Part shown: positions 11,702 to 26,386 of the stretch, piece by piece
How positions within the stretch are numbered: position 1 is the stretch's first letter
Layout: the number at the start of each line of letters is the position of its first letter
Assembly (NCBI RefSeq): GCF_932526225.1
Contig: NC_064043.1
Coordinates: 8,423,501 to 8,487,500 of the forward strand
Source of the DNA: Nematostella vectensis
Taxonomy: Eukaryota > Cnidaria > Anthozoa > Actiniaria > Edwardsiidae
Length of the DNA: 64,000 nt
Reading direction: 5' to 3'
Position numbers and translations under genes: made by a program
The notes under the pieces: generated by a model
What the model was told of the DNA's origin: nothing
The model's input: the letters and a program-made list of their open reading frames with translations, nothing else
Databases searched by the model: none

Positions 11702-12760
11702 TCATTTTAGGGCTGTGTGAATGAAAACTATGGAAACAGAGAGAATATCTAATACATTCATTAAAGTAAGAGCACGTTCATTGTTCTTTCCATAATTGAT
11801 AGCAAAAAAAAGGACAAAGTTTTGTTTTACTTGCACCCTTTTTATTTGGGTTGCACAAGTACTGCACAAGTACTGTACATGCAAGAATAGCATAGGAGAT
11901 ATATGGGTATATGAGACTGTAGTACAATTGTTTCATTTGACTGAGGGACATATAGTGCCGCAGTTTACTAAAAATTTTCAATGTTTCGAGCAATTCTAGA
12001 AGAGACGAAGATATGTGATTCTTCCACGAGAGTTTTTCGTCAATAAATACACCTAGGTATTTTATGTGGTCTTTTTTTTCTAAATATTTAAAGTTACCGT
12101 TACTATTATTTAATTTTATTTTAATGCTTCCAGCTTTTTTTTGGAGGTTTGATTATTATAAAATTAGTTTTTTTAAATGTTTATGGACAGATTATTTACA
12201 TCACACCATTTATTGGATTTCTTTATTTATTAGAGTTTCAAGATCGAGTAGAGAGGAGGAAGAGGCAAAGATGTTCGTATCGTCAGCGAACATTCTGAAA
12301 GAGAGCTTGTTTTAAGAATTTGAGATGTCCTTGATATAAATTAAGAATAAGAGTGGTCCGAGTGTTTTCTTTTGGAGATTCAATATTATTTAAGCAGACG
12401 TACTGTTGCCTATTAGATAAGTAATTGGAGAACAATTTTAAGGGAACACCCCTAAAACCATAAGTTCCAATTTTTGTAGAAGTATTCTGTGATCTACCGT
12501 ATCAAAGGCCTTTGAAAAATCTAAAGATACCCCACAGGAGTGTAGATTATCATTCATAGCTTTTTTTAAATGTTCTGTTATTTCAACTTTTTTACCTTTT
12601 CGAAAGCCAAACTGAAATTCGTTGAGAATTTTATGTTTTTCAATGTAGTTGATGACTTGACCATAGACAATCTTCTGGAATATTTGTGCAAAAGAATATA
12701 GAGTAGAGATTGTTGGAAGTTTGAAGGATCAGTTATTTCCCCACCTGTTTTATTTATTGG
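11702..12760 (-). pseudogene. Degenerate non-LTR retrotransposon reverse transcriptase
   Basis: Minus-strand translation across several frames gives ordered reverse transcriptase motifs. These are a QFGFRKG segment, DFSKAFDTVDHRIL (motif A), GPLLFLIYIKDIS, MFADDTNIFASS (the catalytic FADD box), then KYLGVFIDEKLSWKNHI and YYSLIYPYISYAI near the C-terminal thumb. Frameshifts and stops separate them, so it is dead. The order and motif style fit the CR1/Jockey/RTE-type LINE group. No endonuclease domain or 3' tail could be delimited. The 5' side ends where a foldback DNA element begins at 12761, which probably inserted into it. Confidence 0.85.
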
Positions 12761-13560
12761 CAGTGGCTATATGCCGACAGTCGGGAAAGGTCCTCAATGG
12801 ATATGCCCGACAGTTTTCAATTTATTCAATTAACCCAGCAAATTGTCGACCTAGTAAGTTAAAAGTATTTTATATTTGTTGAGAAAGAAGCAAATCTGAA
12901 TTGAGCTTGGTTGTCGGTAATGAATGTTTTCCGTAGTCTACACTATAACCTGATAACATAGAAATTTTAGCGACACTTAAAGTGAAACACCTTTCCCAAC
13001 AAACATAGAATACTTTCAACTCTCTAGGTCGGCAATATTTTTTCCGGGGGGGGGGGGGAGGGGAAGGGAGGGAGTTCTCTCATAAAAATGTACCACCTCC
13101 GAAAGAACAAAAAGGGATTTTTTTATGCCTTTGTAGTATCTCCACGGGCCTTTTTTTGTCGAATTTTGCTACATACCAGAGTGACCTAGCTTATGATTTT
13201 TAGTTTTGTCTTTTGTTTGAGAACCAAAAGTGGACTTTCGGCCGTTGTGGGGGGGGGGGGGTGCGTTGTTCGCACCCCCTGCACCCCCCTGGGTACGGGC
13301 CTGTTGGGAACTGGCGACATTTAGCGCAGCATATTGTAAAATGCGCAGCATATTGAAGTGGCACTAAAATTACGATTTTAAAGTGTACATAGACAACAGA
13401 AAACATTCAATACCGACACCGAAGCTCAACTCAGATTGGCTTGCCCTTTCTCAACAAATATAGAATACTTATATAGAATAAATTTTTAAATAAATTGAAA
13501 ACTGTCGGGCATTTAGTCCATTGAGGACCTTTCCAGGCTGTCGGGCATATATAGCCACTG
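12761..13560. mobile_element. 800-bp foldback DNA element with ~200-bp inverted repeats
   Basis: The left end CAGTGGCTATATGCCGACAG is mirrored at the right end, which finishes TATAGCCACTG at 13560. The pairing continues for about 200 bp with mismatches, including ATATTTGTTGAGAAAG and TGTCGGTAWTGAATGTTTTC. The centre (13040-13290) holds G-rich runs and has no transposase frame. The CAGTGGC terminus resembles hAT-type ends, but I could not see a matching 8-bp target duplication. It is probably a non-autonomous element inserted into the reverse transcriptase relic. Confidence 0.75.
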
Positions 13561-14330
13561 CGTTATTCTTTGATGAGTTTATCTTTTACTTCCACGGATA
13601 TGTAAAAAAGAGGCCTCTTAAAAGATAAACTTTATTAGTCTGCGGCACAATACAGAGATTTAGATAGTTCAAACATGTCAAAAAGCACCGTCGGCATAGC
13701 TGACAACTTTCTGGATGAAAAGGATTTAAAAAATGAGAGTACCAATGGATAAATCACTGGCGCATACGTTAGAAAAAGGAACTCTTCTTTCTCTATTATT
13801 CAATTAGACTTCTCATTCGGATGCGTCTTTTGAATCATCATAACTAAAAGACCTTTTGGTTGCCGGGACGATGCAGCTTGCGTTTGGTGCGTCCGCGACA
13901 CGAATTATGAAAATTGCACAAATAATGAACAAATTCTAGTACGGCTTGAATAAATCAACACCAACACAAGCGTCTTGTTATACCTTCTCCCCCCCCCCCC
14001 CCCCCCCTTCCTAGACGGACCAAATTTTATAGATAAATAGAAACATGTAGTGTACAACAAAAAGGGTCATTACGTCATTTCGAACAGCGCGCTTGCTAGT
14101 ACAACACTTCATACTTTGGGGAAGGGGGAAAGGACAACACTTCGTACCGCGGGGGGAGGGGAGCGGCAAAGCGCTGTCTTTCAAAGCAAAACACCAGTAG
14201 GGTAGACAAAACGCTGATATCAAATATCATACAAGCTTTTGTAAGTGTCGTCCTCACTTTAAGATTCGTCGGTTATTAATTACGCCCCAGACCAGCGTTT
14301 CGAGCTTCGTGTTTTAGGCGAGGTGCCGGT
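13561..14330. other. Flank and likely promoter region of AGA
   Basis: Unique AT-rich sequence with a C20-class homopolymer at about 13990. There is a short duplicated phrase around ACAACACTTCATAC and ACAACACTTCGTAC (14100-14150). The AGA start codon follows at 14331. No distinct promoter element can be named. Confidence 0.4.
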
Positions 14331-17300
14331 ATGCTGTTCGTCTTTTGCCAATTGGTGTTTTGCCTTAGCCTCGTGCCTCGGTCTTCGCAAGATCAAGATA
14401 GGCAAATAGAAAAACTCTCTTCAGATGAAGAGACCGGCTTTCTTCCCATGGTCATAAACACGTGGCCGTTCATTAATGTCACCGAAGAAGGTAAAAAAAA
14501 ATGCTTCGTTTAATCATTGTCTGGTTATTTGTGTTGTCTTTTAATATTAGATCCGCTTCAAATTGAATTATTCACTAAAATGATTAATAGAACTTCCCAG
14601 TGATGTGCCTGCTTTTTACAGTTTTCATATTTGTAGGAAATTATCATACATGGTCCATAATTTCTAGTTTTGACCTGTCACCTGTCAGTGCTTTTTGAAT
14701 ACAAAACCTGTCTTTTTATTTTTAAAAATCATTAACATATTAACAGTACTTTCGTTAAAGGGCGCTCGTAAGTGGAAAGCTTTAGGCCATATAAGCAAAT
14801 ATTGTCCTTTTTTGGTCAACGAACGCCTCTAGGTTTTGTGCCGCAACTTTTTTGCCAATTTTTATTTCTTTTTATTATCAGTCTTTCTCTGTAAAACTGA
14901 GATCATGTAGGCTTTACATTTCCTCAAGAAATGGCAAGAGATAGACTCCCAAATGGTCCCGAAAATCAGAAGCTGCGCTTGAGAAAATACTTTCACTGCG
15001 GTAAAATTGTCTGGTTGTAGGCATTTTTCTCACGCGCGAAAAATGTTATTGCACGCATTCCCTAAAAGGCCAAAGATCGCGAGCCTACTTATTTTCCATT
15101 ATTTCCTTAGTGAGTACACGTCTTTACACTGCAGCTTAGCTTCAACGTCATAGATTTTAAAATTAAAATAATATGGACAAAATAATAAAATTAAAAAGCG
15201 CCCGCAAGCATGCCTCGGGGAAGAAATCGCTACCAGAACCGGAATATTTTTATGTGGTCTTTACAGGTGTTTTTTGTACTCTCGCAGCAGCATACAATAC
15301 AAATTATGTAAAGATCTTTTCAATCAAAAAATGTCTTAGATTTACATAGAACGGGATAGGAAAAGGATAGGAAAATTTATACTCTATATTTTAAGCTTAA
15401 ATTTATTCTCTGTCTAAGACAAAAAAAACATAACCTAGCCTAACTGGTGGTATGTCTGGTACAGTTAAATCTATGAGCAGCAAATAACGCACTCCGATTA
15501 GCCCGACCAGAACTTACGATCGTAAGCCTACCGGATCGCTAAAGCGTGCGCGTGTTACGACAACAGTAACTGTTACAATGCCTTTTTGTTATCTGGAACT
15601 ACACTCTTTTATTTATACCTTTTTTATAAGAACTTCTAATTGAGGCTTTTTCTTTTTTTGACATTTTAAGGCTGAATATGTTCTTAACGGTGTTTTTAAA
15701 TTTTAGTGTATATAAGAATATATACCCAATGATTAGGAATTGAATTATTAGGAAGAGAATTACAATAATGATCAATAGCAACAATAAGGTTGTTACTATG
15801 AGCACAATTTGATTCTGCATTTTAGAACGCATCAGGACTAATAAAGAACTTTTTTCTGCTATCTGAGCTTCGGCAAGCTCTTAGCATGTTCTTAAAATTT
15901 GGTAAAATCTCAGGCTGGACGTTCTTATGAAAAAGGTTCTTTATAAAAGAAGTGTACCACTTTAATTGATTCATATTCATGGAACATGTATCTAACGTTA
16001 TGATTTCAGGTTGGGCGCGTCTGCAGTCGGGTGGCTCAGCGGTTGATGCAGTCGTGTCCGGTATTTCGTATTGCGAATTTCACCCTTGCGGACATAAACC
16101 GGACGAACCGACTGTCGGTTTTGGTGGAAGGTAAATCGATACCCTTTTTTACACCGATACCAAACCGCTTTCCCCTGAGCAAAAAAAAAAAGGGGAACGG
16201 TTCCACTAATTTCATAATACGGACCTCCCAGCTGGTATACAACATAAGTAAATAAAGTGATGTTATATATTGAAACGTACTAGGATACTACGATTGTCAA
16301 AACCTAAATTCGATTAGAGGGCGCGTTTTGCTCATTTATAAAAGACTGAGGGCAATAACACATTTTCGTGCTACCCTAGTTTAAAGAACAATAAGTTCTT
16401 TTGATGGTCTCGTCCGTTGAATGTGATATTGATGTAGTTTCGATATTGCACGGGCTAATGTTTTTGTTTATGTTGTTATACCTAGCCCTGACGAGTCTGG
16501 GGAAACAACTCTAGATGCTATGATAATGGACGGGTAAGGAGTCCCCAGGGGGAGAGGGTGGGAAGCCAACTCGAGATGCTATGATAAAAGACGGGTAAGG
16601 AGTCCCCAGGGGGAGAGGGTGGGGAAACAACTCGAGATGCTATGATAAAAGACGGGTAAGGAGTCCTCAGGGGGAGAGGGTGGGGAAACAACTCGAGATG
16701 CTATGATAATAGACGAGTAAGGAGTCCCCAGGGGAGAGGGTGGGGAAACAACTCTAGGTGCAATGATAATAGACGGGTAAGGAGTCCTCAGGGGGAGAGG
16801 GTGGGGAAACAACTCTAGGTGCAATGATATTAGACGGGTTATGAGTCCTCAGGGGGAGAGGGTGGGGAGACCACTCTACATGCAATGATACGGACGGGTT
16901 ATGAGTCCTCAGGGGAAGAGGGTGGGGAGACAAATCTAGATTTAATGATAATGGACGGGTTATGAGTCCTCAGAAGGAAAGAGTTGGGAAGACAAATCTA
17001 GATTTAATGATAATGGACGGGTAAGGGGGAAAAAACAGAAAAAAGATAGAATAGAATTATACATTGCCTCTTTAGTACCTTATGAGCCCCTGCTTTTTGC
17101 TCGTTTTCGGAAGAACGACGCATGATGTTGGCGCAGTTGGATGCCTCAAAGAAGTGAAGAACGCCATCGCTGTCGCTCGCAGTGTGATGCAACATACAAC
17201 GCACACGCTCCTCGTGGGAGAAGACGGTATGATAACATACAACGCACACGCTCCTCGTGGGACAAGACGGTATGATAACATACAGCGCACACGCTTCTCG

Positions 17301-20300
17301 TAGGAGTAGACGGTATGATAACATACAGCGCACACGCTCCTCGTGGGAGAAGACGGTACGATAACATACAACGCACACGCTCCTCGTGAGAGAAGACGGT
17401 ACGATAACATCACACGCTCCTCGTAGGAGTAGACGGTATGATAACATACAGCGCACACGCTCCTCGTAGGAGTAGACGGTATGATAACATACAACGCACA
17501 CGCTCCTCGTGGGAGAAGACGGTATGATAACATACAACGCACACGCTCCTCGTAGGAGTAGACGGTATGATAACATACAACGCACACGCTCCTCGTAGGA
17601 GTAGACGGTATGATAACATACAGCGCACACGCTCCTCGTAGGAGTAGACGGTATGATAACATACAACGCACACGCTCCTCGTGGGACAAGACGGTATGAT
17701 AACATACAACGCACACGCTCCTCGTGGGACAAGACGGTATGATAACATACAGCGCACACGCTCCTCGTAGGAGTAGACGGTATGATAACATACAACGCAC
17801 ACGCTCCTCGTGGGAGAAGACGGTATGATAACATACAACGCACACGCTCCTCGTAGGAGTAGACGGTATGATAACATACAACGCACACGCTCCTCGTGGG
17901 ACAAGACGGTATGATAACATACAACGCACACGCTCCACGTAGGAGTAGACGGTATGATAACATACAACGCACACGCTCCTCGTGGGAAAAGACGGTATGA
18001 TAACATACATCGCACACATGTGATCTCATCTTGCGCATATGATTTATAAATGGCGTTATACATGGTTTACAGAAAAGGTTCAAAATAAGTGATTTTTCTC
18101 GATTCTATTCCTTTTGTGAGGCAACGGATTGAATGATTGCCCGGTCGAATGGAAATGATGGCTAATGTTAGCGAGTTGCCAAACGTAAACCGACGAGAAG
18201 GATGTCAAGAATTCAACCATTTTTTATTTAGCCCTCACAGACAGATTTCGCTCCTTTAAAACCTTTCGAAAATATTTATATTTTCTTTACACAGCCACAC
18301 AATTTGCGTTAAGAATGAAATTTCCTAAAGAGGACTTACACACGAATAATTCAAGGTAAGTCATTTGATATCTTCTTCTTCTTTTCAACACACAAGATAC
18401 TACATAAACGAGCATACAAATATATTGAAATACACATTTTCTTTTATGTACAGGGAGCGTTGGAGTAAATGGTACAAAAATGACTGCCAGCCAAACTTTT
18501 GGGAGGTAAATACCGGGAAAAGTTAACATTTAAACGCCGTTTAAAACAAGTTATGATATATTAATTGTTTTTTTACCTAGAGTGTTCATCCAAATCCCAA
18601 GAGGCATTGCGGTCCCTATGAGCCAGAGGGCGTGTATGTATAATTATGATAAGCATCTGGGCTTCGACATAGTTATCGTGTTTCAATTTGTATTAAGGCT
18701 ATATTACTTACCTTCACTAGCAATCGCAACAGAAGGAATATAAAGATCAGTGAAGACAACCATGACACAGTTGGTAAGGGATAATTCACAATACATCGTC
18801 TTCAGCATAATCAACATCAAGATTCAATCATTTATAAGATCACAAACACCACGTCATCACCATCGTCGTCATCATCCTCTTCATTATCACCACCACCTTC
18901 GCTTTCATAATCATCAACATCACCATCGTCATCGTCATCAGCATCACCAGCATCGTTATAATTATCATCACCGTTGTCGTCATCATCATCACCATTGTCA
19001 TCATCACCATTGTCATCATCATCATCATCATCATCATATTATCGTCAGCTGGTCAGCATTATATCCAACGCCATCGTCGTCATCATTATCTTGCCATCTC
19101 AATTATCATGTCCACAACGTCATAAATAAACAATCTCAATTTGTCTTTTTAGGAATGGTTGCCATTGACAGCAAAGGTCACATTTCAGCTGGTGCATCGA
19201 CCAATGGGCTGGCCTTCAAAATCAAGGGGTACTTTGCGCACTCAGTTCTATCGAAGGCTATACTAGTTGAACTCGCGGTGCATCCCCCCCCGGTCAATTT
19301 AAAGTACACTACTCTCGAAAAGAATATTGATTTTGTTTCGGAGTTTGGAAAGGCTCGGGGCCCTTCAGCTCGCTTGTGGTGCTCCAAGACCCTAATCTTG
19401 TTTTAGTAATAACAACAACATACTTCTGTTACACAGACGAGTTGGGGACAGCCCCATGCCTGGAGCAGGGGCGTATGCTGATAACGAGGCCGGGGCTGCC
19501 GCTGCTACGGGCGACGGTGACGTCATGATGAGATTTCTACCCACGTGAGTAGACAGAGCAAACCACAGATCAAAGTAACAAGCAAGCAAAGCAAACCACT
19601 TTAGAACAAACAACTAAAGGAGGAATAGATTAAGAGGAGGTTTAGACCATTTGAAAAAAAATAATGAAACAAAAGATTAGAAAACCCGTCTTTGAGTTCG
19701 TATTGTAATATTCTCGGGTCGTAGCTAGGGGTGATCGCAAGCGGCGCGACAAACTCCCTCGACCGCCAAAAGATAAAACTCTTTTTTTATAAGAGTCACC
19801 TTATCACCTTTTAAAATATGAGATCCATACCTGCGCTCCTTCACCTCAATCCCCTCCCCCCGCCTCTCTCCCCCCCCCCCCCCCCCCCCCCATTATGCTC
19901 CTCATCATCCCGTCTCGAGTTTTGGCCAAGCACTAACGGTTTTCACACAATACAATATCTAGATTCCCGGAATGCTTTGCAGGTACCAGGCGGTTGAGTA
20001 CATGCGTCAGGGCAAGAGTCCCACGGAAGCGGCGAAACTCAGTCTCGCGCGAATAGTGAAGTACTACCCAGAATTCTTTGGTGCCTTGGTCGTTGTCAAC
20101 ACTACTGGTCACTATGGTAACCTATATATAGATCTTTTTGCATTGATCAACCGCTTGGTGCGTTTTTCCTAAGCAATACCAAATACACAAGTGTTCACGT
20201 TTATTTGTTATCAGGCGCGGCCTCTCATGGCTGGGACTATTTCCAGTTCGCTGTTCGTAATCCCAAGCTTGGAAAAGTGGAGATAATTTCCGTCGAGCCT

Positions 20301-20420
20301 TTCAAGAAAGCAAAGCAAGCAAAGCAAGTAAAGCAAGTAAAGCAAGCAAAGCAAGTAAAGCAAGCAAAGAAAGCAAAGCAAGTAAAGCAAGCAAGAAAGC
20401 AAAGCAAGTTCATTCAGTGA
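14331..20420 (+). CDS. AGA: Aspartylglucosaminidase (lysosomal N-terminal nucleophile hydrolase)
   Basis: Twelve exons join in phase: 14331-14490, 16010-16130, 16486-16533, 17114-17226, 18295-18355, 18454-18505, 18581-18633, 18721-18773, 19153-19228, 19437-19544, 19983-20116, 20215-20420 (394 residues; human about 346). The family cleaves the Asn-GlcNAc bond of glycoproteins in lysosomes after self-cleavage before a threonine. Seen here: a signal peptide ([14 protein letters not shown]), [40 protein letters not shown], the cleavage site NHDTVGM with nucleophile Thr219, STNG, and [19 protein letters not shown]. The last exon continues into a Lys/Gln/Ala/Val tail of about 36 residues encoded by a short tandem repeat, which replaces the usual C-terminus. 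Introns 3 and 4 are filled by arrays copied from the preceding exon ends. Confidence 0.95.
16499..17033 (+). repeat. 61-bp array copying AGA exon 3 end and its 5' splice site
   Basis: About nine units of 60-61 bp. Each begins with the last ~35 bases of AGA exon 3 (GGGAAACAACTCTAGATGCT and onward) and continues through the donor ACGG/GTAAGG into GAGTCCCCAGGGGGAGAGGG. The first unit is the real exon. Donor GTAAGG is intact in units 1-3, 5 and the last. Unit 4 reads ACGAGTAAGG and several later ones ACGGGTTATG. The array fills most of intron 3. Confidence 0.95.
17193..18012 (+). repeat. 43-bp array copying AGA exon 4 end and its 5' splice site
   Basis: About 19 units of 43 bp. The unit joins the last ~33 bases of exon 4 (ACAACGCACACGCTCCTCGT and GGGAGAAGACG) to the donor GTATGATAAC. 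Variants read GGGACAAGACG or AGGAGTAGACG, but the G/GTATGAT junction is kept in almost every copy, so intron 4 carries about 19 equivalent 5' splice sites. The period is not a multiple of 3 and happens to lack stops on the minus strand, giving three overlapping long false frames there. Confidence 0.96.
18838..19040 (+). repeat. (CAT/CAC)-rich microsatellite in AGA intron 8
   Basis: Imperfect CATCAC/CATCGT trinucleotide-type repeat ending in a run of CAT units. It lies between exon 8 (ends 18773) and exon 9 (starts 19153). The His-rich frame across it is not part of the gene. Confidence 0.85.
20309..20405 (+). repeat. Coding AAGCAAAGCAAGT repeat in the last AGA exon
   Basis: Five-base-related units AAGCA/AAGTA repeat about 19 times in frame within the last AGA exon. 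They encode alternating KQ(A/V) triplets, and the frame ends with SKFIQ and a stop at 20418-20420. The conserved AGA fold ends just before, around VEIISVEPF. Confidence 0.9.
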
Positions 20421-20569
20421 AATAGAATATGGACAATCCTTTGGTAAAATGGGTTGAAGTCCATATAAATCAAGATTTCTTTGTACTTTCTCTGTCACTT
20501 GTGCGCAAGACGAAAAAAACGCTTATTTTTACATTAAGGGTTATTGGGATGTTATTCATGGGTTTATCG

Positions 20570-20645
20570 TTACCTATTCCAAATAAGGTTGTACAGTTGT
20601 ACTTGGAGAATCCATGTGTCGTAATCCGCACTGCATCATGGATAA
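20570..20645 (+). repeat. Dispersed repeat shared with 25300-25365
   Basis: ACCTATTCCAAATAAGGTTG, then GGAGAATC, TGTGTCGTAA and a TGCATCATGG-type end, appear here. The same words appear in the same order at about 25300-25365, with an 8-base difference in spacing. This is a low-copy dispersed repeat, perhaps the end of a transposon. No coding capacity is seen. Confidence 0.6.
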
Positions 20646-20718
20646 AACAAAAATGGCAAAATCGTTTTCCCATTGTTAGTAACAACCTTGAGTCGATTTT
20701 AACGGCGTATTTGCCTTT

Positions 20719-20943
20719 AGACCGTTTTCATGATGTTGCGCGCGCATCTCAAAATGCCACAGACTGGCGGGCCACGGCTGATCTAAGATAGTGTACAAAG
20801 TGGAGTTTACAGACGAAGCTATAGAAAATACTTTCGGGGAGTTTTGGAGTCACATTCCCCTTCGTCCGCATTTTGGATTAGCTGTGGCCCGCCAATCTGT
20901 GGCATTTTGGACGCGCGCGCAACATCGTGAAAACTGTCTATTT
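20719..20943. mobile_element. Short hairpin (foldback) element
   Basis: Arms of about 70 bp pair. The left arm (20719-20790) contains ATGTTGCGCGCGC and GCCACAGACTGGCGGGCCAC; the right arm (20872-20943) contains the reverse complement, with GTGGCCCGCCAATCTGTGGC. About 80 bp of unique spacer lie between. It is typical of a MITE. It lies 300 bp downstream of the AGA stop. Confidence 0.75.
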
Positions 20944-20979
20944 TCCATACCCGTGAGCCACTTCGGGCTACGATACATG

Positions 20980-21240
20980 TATTTTCCGTGGGGCTACGGT
21001 ACATGTATTTCACGTGGGGCTACGGTGGGGCTACGATACATGTATTTAACGTGGGGCTACGATACATGTATTTAACGTGGGGCTACGATACATGTATTTA
21101 ACGTGGGGCTACGATACATGTATTTAACGTTGGGCTACGATACATGTATTTAACGTGGGGCTACGATACATGTATTTAACGTGGGGTTAACGATACATGT
21201 ATTTAACGTGGGGCTACGATACATGTATTTAACGTGGGGT
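20980..21240. repeat. 26-bp tandem array
   Basis: About ten units of GTGGGGCTACGATACATGTA plus TTTAAC lie between AGA and ZCCHC10. The first units are more diverged (TTTTCCGTGG, TTTCACGTGG). It contains ATACATGTAT palindromes. No gene is visible. Confidence 0.93.
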
Positions 21241-21876
21241 ATACCTAAATATTCCGTCACCAGGTTAGCCCTCCAGGGTGTTTATGGGTTGGATCCTGTA
21301 AACGTGATTTTCGAGTAAACGTTTCCGCGGACAGTCCTTTTCTGCTTGCTATGTTTGTACGTAGTCTTGTATGTATCTTTGGAGAAAGAATAAAGGCATT
21401 TAAACTTGGAATATTTAAACCGTTTTGTTTATATATTTGTAATAGCTCAATTGATTCGTAAGCGATGAATATGTTGTTTTTGTTGTTCCACCCCCAAAAA
21501 CGAAGAAAACGAAGACCGAAGATCGAAGACCTGGCGGAAAACAAAGACCGTAGATCGAAGACCTGAGAATTAGTAAAACCTCTAAGAAATGATAATGATT
21601 ATCTACTTATTATGTAATGCCTTTGTTTTTCAAACCGGAAGAAAACAAAAACAAAGGGGTTCCTACATATTAAACTAAAACTACCGTGATGTAGTTATCG
21701 GCCTAGAGCGAAAAAATCAAAAAAATCAAATAAAATCAAAATAAAACTTTCACACCTTCGAGCACTCCACCCCCACCCCCCACCCCCAACACAACCAGTG
21801 ATACCCCGGCCGTCATGCATTGTGGGCCGCCTCCACAGGCAAACCAAAAATTCCAAAGAGATCTATAGCATTCAAG

Positions 21877-24925
<3,049 letters not shown>

Positions 24926-26386
24926 GACTGATATAGCCAATAATCAAGGTTTGGACATTACTGAGTGAAAATCAATGTGAAAACTCTGTGCATCAATATG
25001 ACAAAGCCTCACAATGCTATAGGGAACAGTTAACACATTCGTAAGAACATAAAATTGTTTAATTATTTCTTAATTATTCTTATTGTTTTCTAATTAGTTT
25101 TTATTATTTTTAGTTGTTGTTCAGTTTTGACATCTAGGATGCTGTGCACAGATAACCACAAATTTTTTACCTACTTATTTAGGTAAATAAATTTTGTCAA
25201 AGTTTTATTACAGTGAAAACTCTAACATAGCTTACTCAAATTCCCTTCTAACTGTTTTAGTTTTGCTTGAGATCTTGAGTTAACAGGATTATATATATAC
25301 CTATTTCAAATAAGGTTGCACTCGGAGAATCTTTGTGTCGTAACCCGAAGTGCTTCATGGGTATCAAATAAATAATAAAATATTTGTAAATGAAAAGAAA
25401 CACAGTCTTAGAAAGCTTTTGCAGTTTTGTTTATGTACCTCTTAACGTTCACATTGCAATTAGAGACCAGGAGTTAGCCTTGCAGGTGCAACCTTCATTG
25501 AAACAGGTGTATACTCTTTCTTAATCATGACTTTTTTACATGCTTCCAGTACAACAGTAAAACTGTGAACTCCAAAAATATTTATGGAATGTTTGTTTCA
25601 ACTAATTACACACAAGGTATTTATTCAAACAGTCAAATAGAATCCAATCTTACAGTACCAAGTTTCAGTTGTCTAAATTTTCACTTGTGATGTAGAGGAT
25701 CCCATTAAATACATATTTTTAATACATAGTTTTACTGGTTGGACTAAAAACCCTTTTCAGTAGATTAAGAACAAATAACTGTATGAAACTCTACCTGGTG
25801 TTGGTACATAGTATGCAAGGAACTGTTCCACTGATTAATTAAGGCCCATTTTCTCTAGTAAAGTAAAAAGTAGTAAAGTCTAGTAAAGCTTAATTCCTTT
25901 AATTTCGAGTTACTGGGGGGGGGGGGGGAGAAGGGGTGGGCCGGCAATTTTGCAAAACTCTGGGCTAAAAAAATCATCTGGGGCAATCATCTGTATTATA
26001 TGTCTTTCATTGCCATAACGCCCTGAGACGCCTGTAAAATATAGGCCCAACTCAAAAATGTCAGAAATGCAAACTAAACATCACCAGACCCGGATACTCT
26101 TAGATTCCTCCAAGGCATAGACGGCCTTCAAAAGCGCATCGAAGCAATGTAATAGAATTCACTCTTTTGTCAAAATCTTGATTTCTAACCAATTCATAAA
26201 CAAATGCTTAAACTTAGAAACATTTCTTACCAAAAAAGACACAAAATTCCGAACTACAAATAGAGACAAGCAAACACAGATCAAGTCACAAATAGATACC
26301 TTTATTGCGCTCCGTCAGGTCCCATTTTACAGCAATCAGTCACAATAATCGATGCTAGAACATCCATTAGAATCGAGTCACCATGT
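24926..26386. other. Intergenic, 3' flank of ZCCHC10
   Basis: AT-rich sequence with likely 3' UTR material after 24925, the second copy of the dispersed repeat at 25300-25365, and a poly-G run at 25916. No gene is recognised. Confidence 0.45.

Noticed and set aside
15599-15832. Very hydrophobic 77-codon minus-strand frame in AGA intron 1
   Set aside because: AT-rich composition explains the Ile/Leu run; no homology, promoter or splice context.
17004-18083. Minus-strand frames of up to 359 codons with Cys/Tyr-rich repeats
   Set aside because: They are produced by the 43-bp array in AGA intron 4, whose unit lacks stops in every minus frame. All three frames are open, as expected of a repeat artefact.
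18750-19406. His-rich 218-codon plus-strand frame
   Set aside because: It runs through AGA exon 8, intron 8 microsatellite and exon 9 in wrong phase; the homology-supported exons explain it.
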